This document shows positions 14,081-14,738 of a DNA stretch of 14,738 nucleotides, piece by piece. The translations under genes were made by a program, and so were the position numbers. This stretch comes from an uncultured Clostridium sp. (GTDB lineage: Bacteria; Bacillota; Clostridia; Oscillospirales; Acutalibacteraceae): NCBI GenBank assembly GCA_900547915.1, contig URIN01000006.1, positions 1 through 14,738 of the forward strand. Reading direction: 5' to 3'. The notes below the pieces were generated by a model that saw only the letters and a program-made list of their open reading frames with translations, searched no databases and was not told where the DNA came from. The number at the start of each line of letters is the position of its first letter. The stretch's first letter is position 1.

Positions 14081-14738
14081 TTGGAAGATCAAAACCTTTT
14101 GGCAAAAGAGGAAGCTGAACTTGACAAGCTTGCGTACACTAAAAAGCGATATTTAACACCTAAGGAAATTGCGGCATATGTGCTTGTAAACTTCGGAAAG
14201 AAAAATATTGATCAGTTTGTAAGCGCATATAAAGAGTTCTTTATGATTCAGTTCCTTAAGCTGAATACAACTGCTTATGCTTACATTAACCTTTTTGCAT
14301 CTGTTTATGACGCGGTAGACGATACTATTTCAGGTCTTATTATAGACAGAACAAGAACCCGCTGGGGCAGAATACGACCGTTCTTTATCCTGCCGCTTCC
14401 TCTGTGGCTAATAGGCGGCGGAATGATGTTTACCACACCCGATATTTCTTCTTCTGGAAAAGTATGGTGGTGTGCAATAGCAACAATCGTTTATGGACTC
14501 GGAATGAGTTATTTCGGCGCATGGTATCTGATGACTTACAACATCACGCCGAACCCTGACGAACGAAACAGTCTTATAACTACAAGTAAATTCTTTGAGC
14601 TTTTCGGAACATGGCTCCCGTCACTTGTGCCGGTACTTGTTGAGTTTCTTCCGAAAATCAACTCAAACATCACAATGAAGGGCGTATATACAGGTTTTGC
14701 ATATTTCATGCTCATTTTCTGTGCGCTCTGTGCTATAT
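14081..14738 (+). CDS. GPH/MelB-type sugar-cation symporter, 5' part only
   Basis: The gene runs off the window end; about 219 codons are visible. It belongs to the glycoside-pentoside-hexuronide:cation symporters (MFS_2), membrane carriers that bring in sugars or glycosides with sodium or protons. The signature YDAVDDTISGLIIDRTRTRW (76-95) matches MelB helix II and the following loop, and both cation-binding Asp positions (Asp77, Asp81) are kept. GRIRPF follows, and ITPNPDERNSL near 165 is also typical. The N-terminus is a hydrophilic tail of about 28 residues before the first helix. The frame is closed by a TAA at 14048-14050, and no ATG or GTG lies between it and the conserved part, so TTG at 14081 (GGTGG at 14072-14076) is the best start. 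TTG at 14099 is an alternative. Confidence 0.85.
   Translation, partial: MEDQNLLAKEEAELDKLAYTKKRYLTPKEIAAYVLVNFGKKNIDQFVSAYKEFFMIQFLKLNTTAYAYINLFASVYDAVDDTISGLIIDRTRTRWGRIRPFFILPLPLWLIGGGMMFTTPDISSSGKVWWCAIATIVYGLGMSYFGAWYLMTYNITPNPDERNSLITTSKFFELFGTWLPSLVPVLVEFLPKINSNITMKGVYTGFAYFMLIFCALCAI

Noticed and set aside
14064..14156. Small ORF starting at ATG 14064
   Set aside because: About 30 codons, overlapping the symporter in another frame, with no good ribosome binding site; probably chance, though an overlapping leader peptide cannot be excluded.
1..14738. Defence system, prophage, insertion sequence or CRISPR array
   Set aside because: No transposase, integrase, Cas, toxin-antitoxin or nuclease-ATPase pair and no direct-repeat array is visible; gene content is mainly housekeeping.

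Overview
The window looks like core chromosome from a low-to-moderate GC Firmicute, most likely a gut-type Clostridium relative (Oscillospirales/Ruminococcaceae-like). This rests on the gene content (pth-mfd, rpsF-ssb-rpsR, tarI-tarJ, a SpoIIQ-like M23 protein, a MepA-type MATE pump), strong GGAGG-type ribosome binding sites, near-consensus sigma-A promoters with 17-bp spacers, and a cysteine-bearing S18. The organism assignment is inference from protein style, not a database match. No mobile element, CRISPR array, tRNA or rRNA is visible.

Layout. (1) 61-4924, plus strand: pth (peptidyl-tRNA hydrolase), mfd (transcription-repair coupling factor) and a membrane-anchored M23 peptidase-like protein whose ribosome binding site is buried in the hairpin that follows mfd. 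(2) 4968-5531, minus strand: a family 4 (iron-sulfur) uracil-DNA glycosylase, convergent with the M23 gene across a shared bidirectional terminator. (3) 5636-6217, plus: a PduL-type phosphotransacylase, divergent from the glycosylase with overlapping -35 elements. (4) 6334-7719, plus: a MATE efflux pump. (5) 7784-8446, plus: an unrecognised single-pass membrane protein with a long extracytoplasmic coiled coil. (6) 8634-9628, plus: the rpsF-ssb-rpsR operon, with a perfect consensus promoter and a structured leader that may bind the S6:S18 complex. (7) 12576-9680, minus: a three-gene set of iron-containing alcohol dehydrogenase, tarI and tarJ. (8) 12713-13909, plus: an MFS permease divergent from that set. 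(9) 14081 to the window end, plus: the 5' part of a GPH/MelB-type sugar-cation symporter, apparently starting at TTG behind an AT-rich promoter with an inverted repeat.

How they work together. Most units are housekeeping: translation quality control (pth), DNA repair (mfd, UDG), replication and translation (ssb, S6, S18). The most suggestive accessory unit is the alcohol dehydrogenase-tarI-tarJ set. TarJ and TarI together convert ribulose-5-phosphate to CDP-ribitol for wall polymers. The dehydrogenase upstream resembles, from memory of family motifs, the hydroxyethylphosphonate/phosphonoacetaldehyde reductase branch, and its role beside a CDP-ribitol pathway is unexplained. I did not find a clearly new multi-gene system. 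The best leads are this operon, the hairpin-embedded ribosome binding site after mfd, the rpsF leader, and the two divergent promoter pairs with touching -35 boxes.
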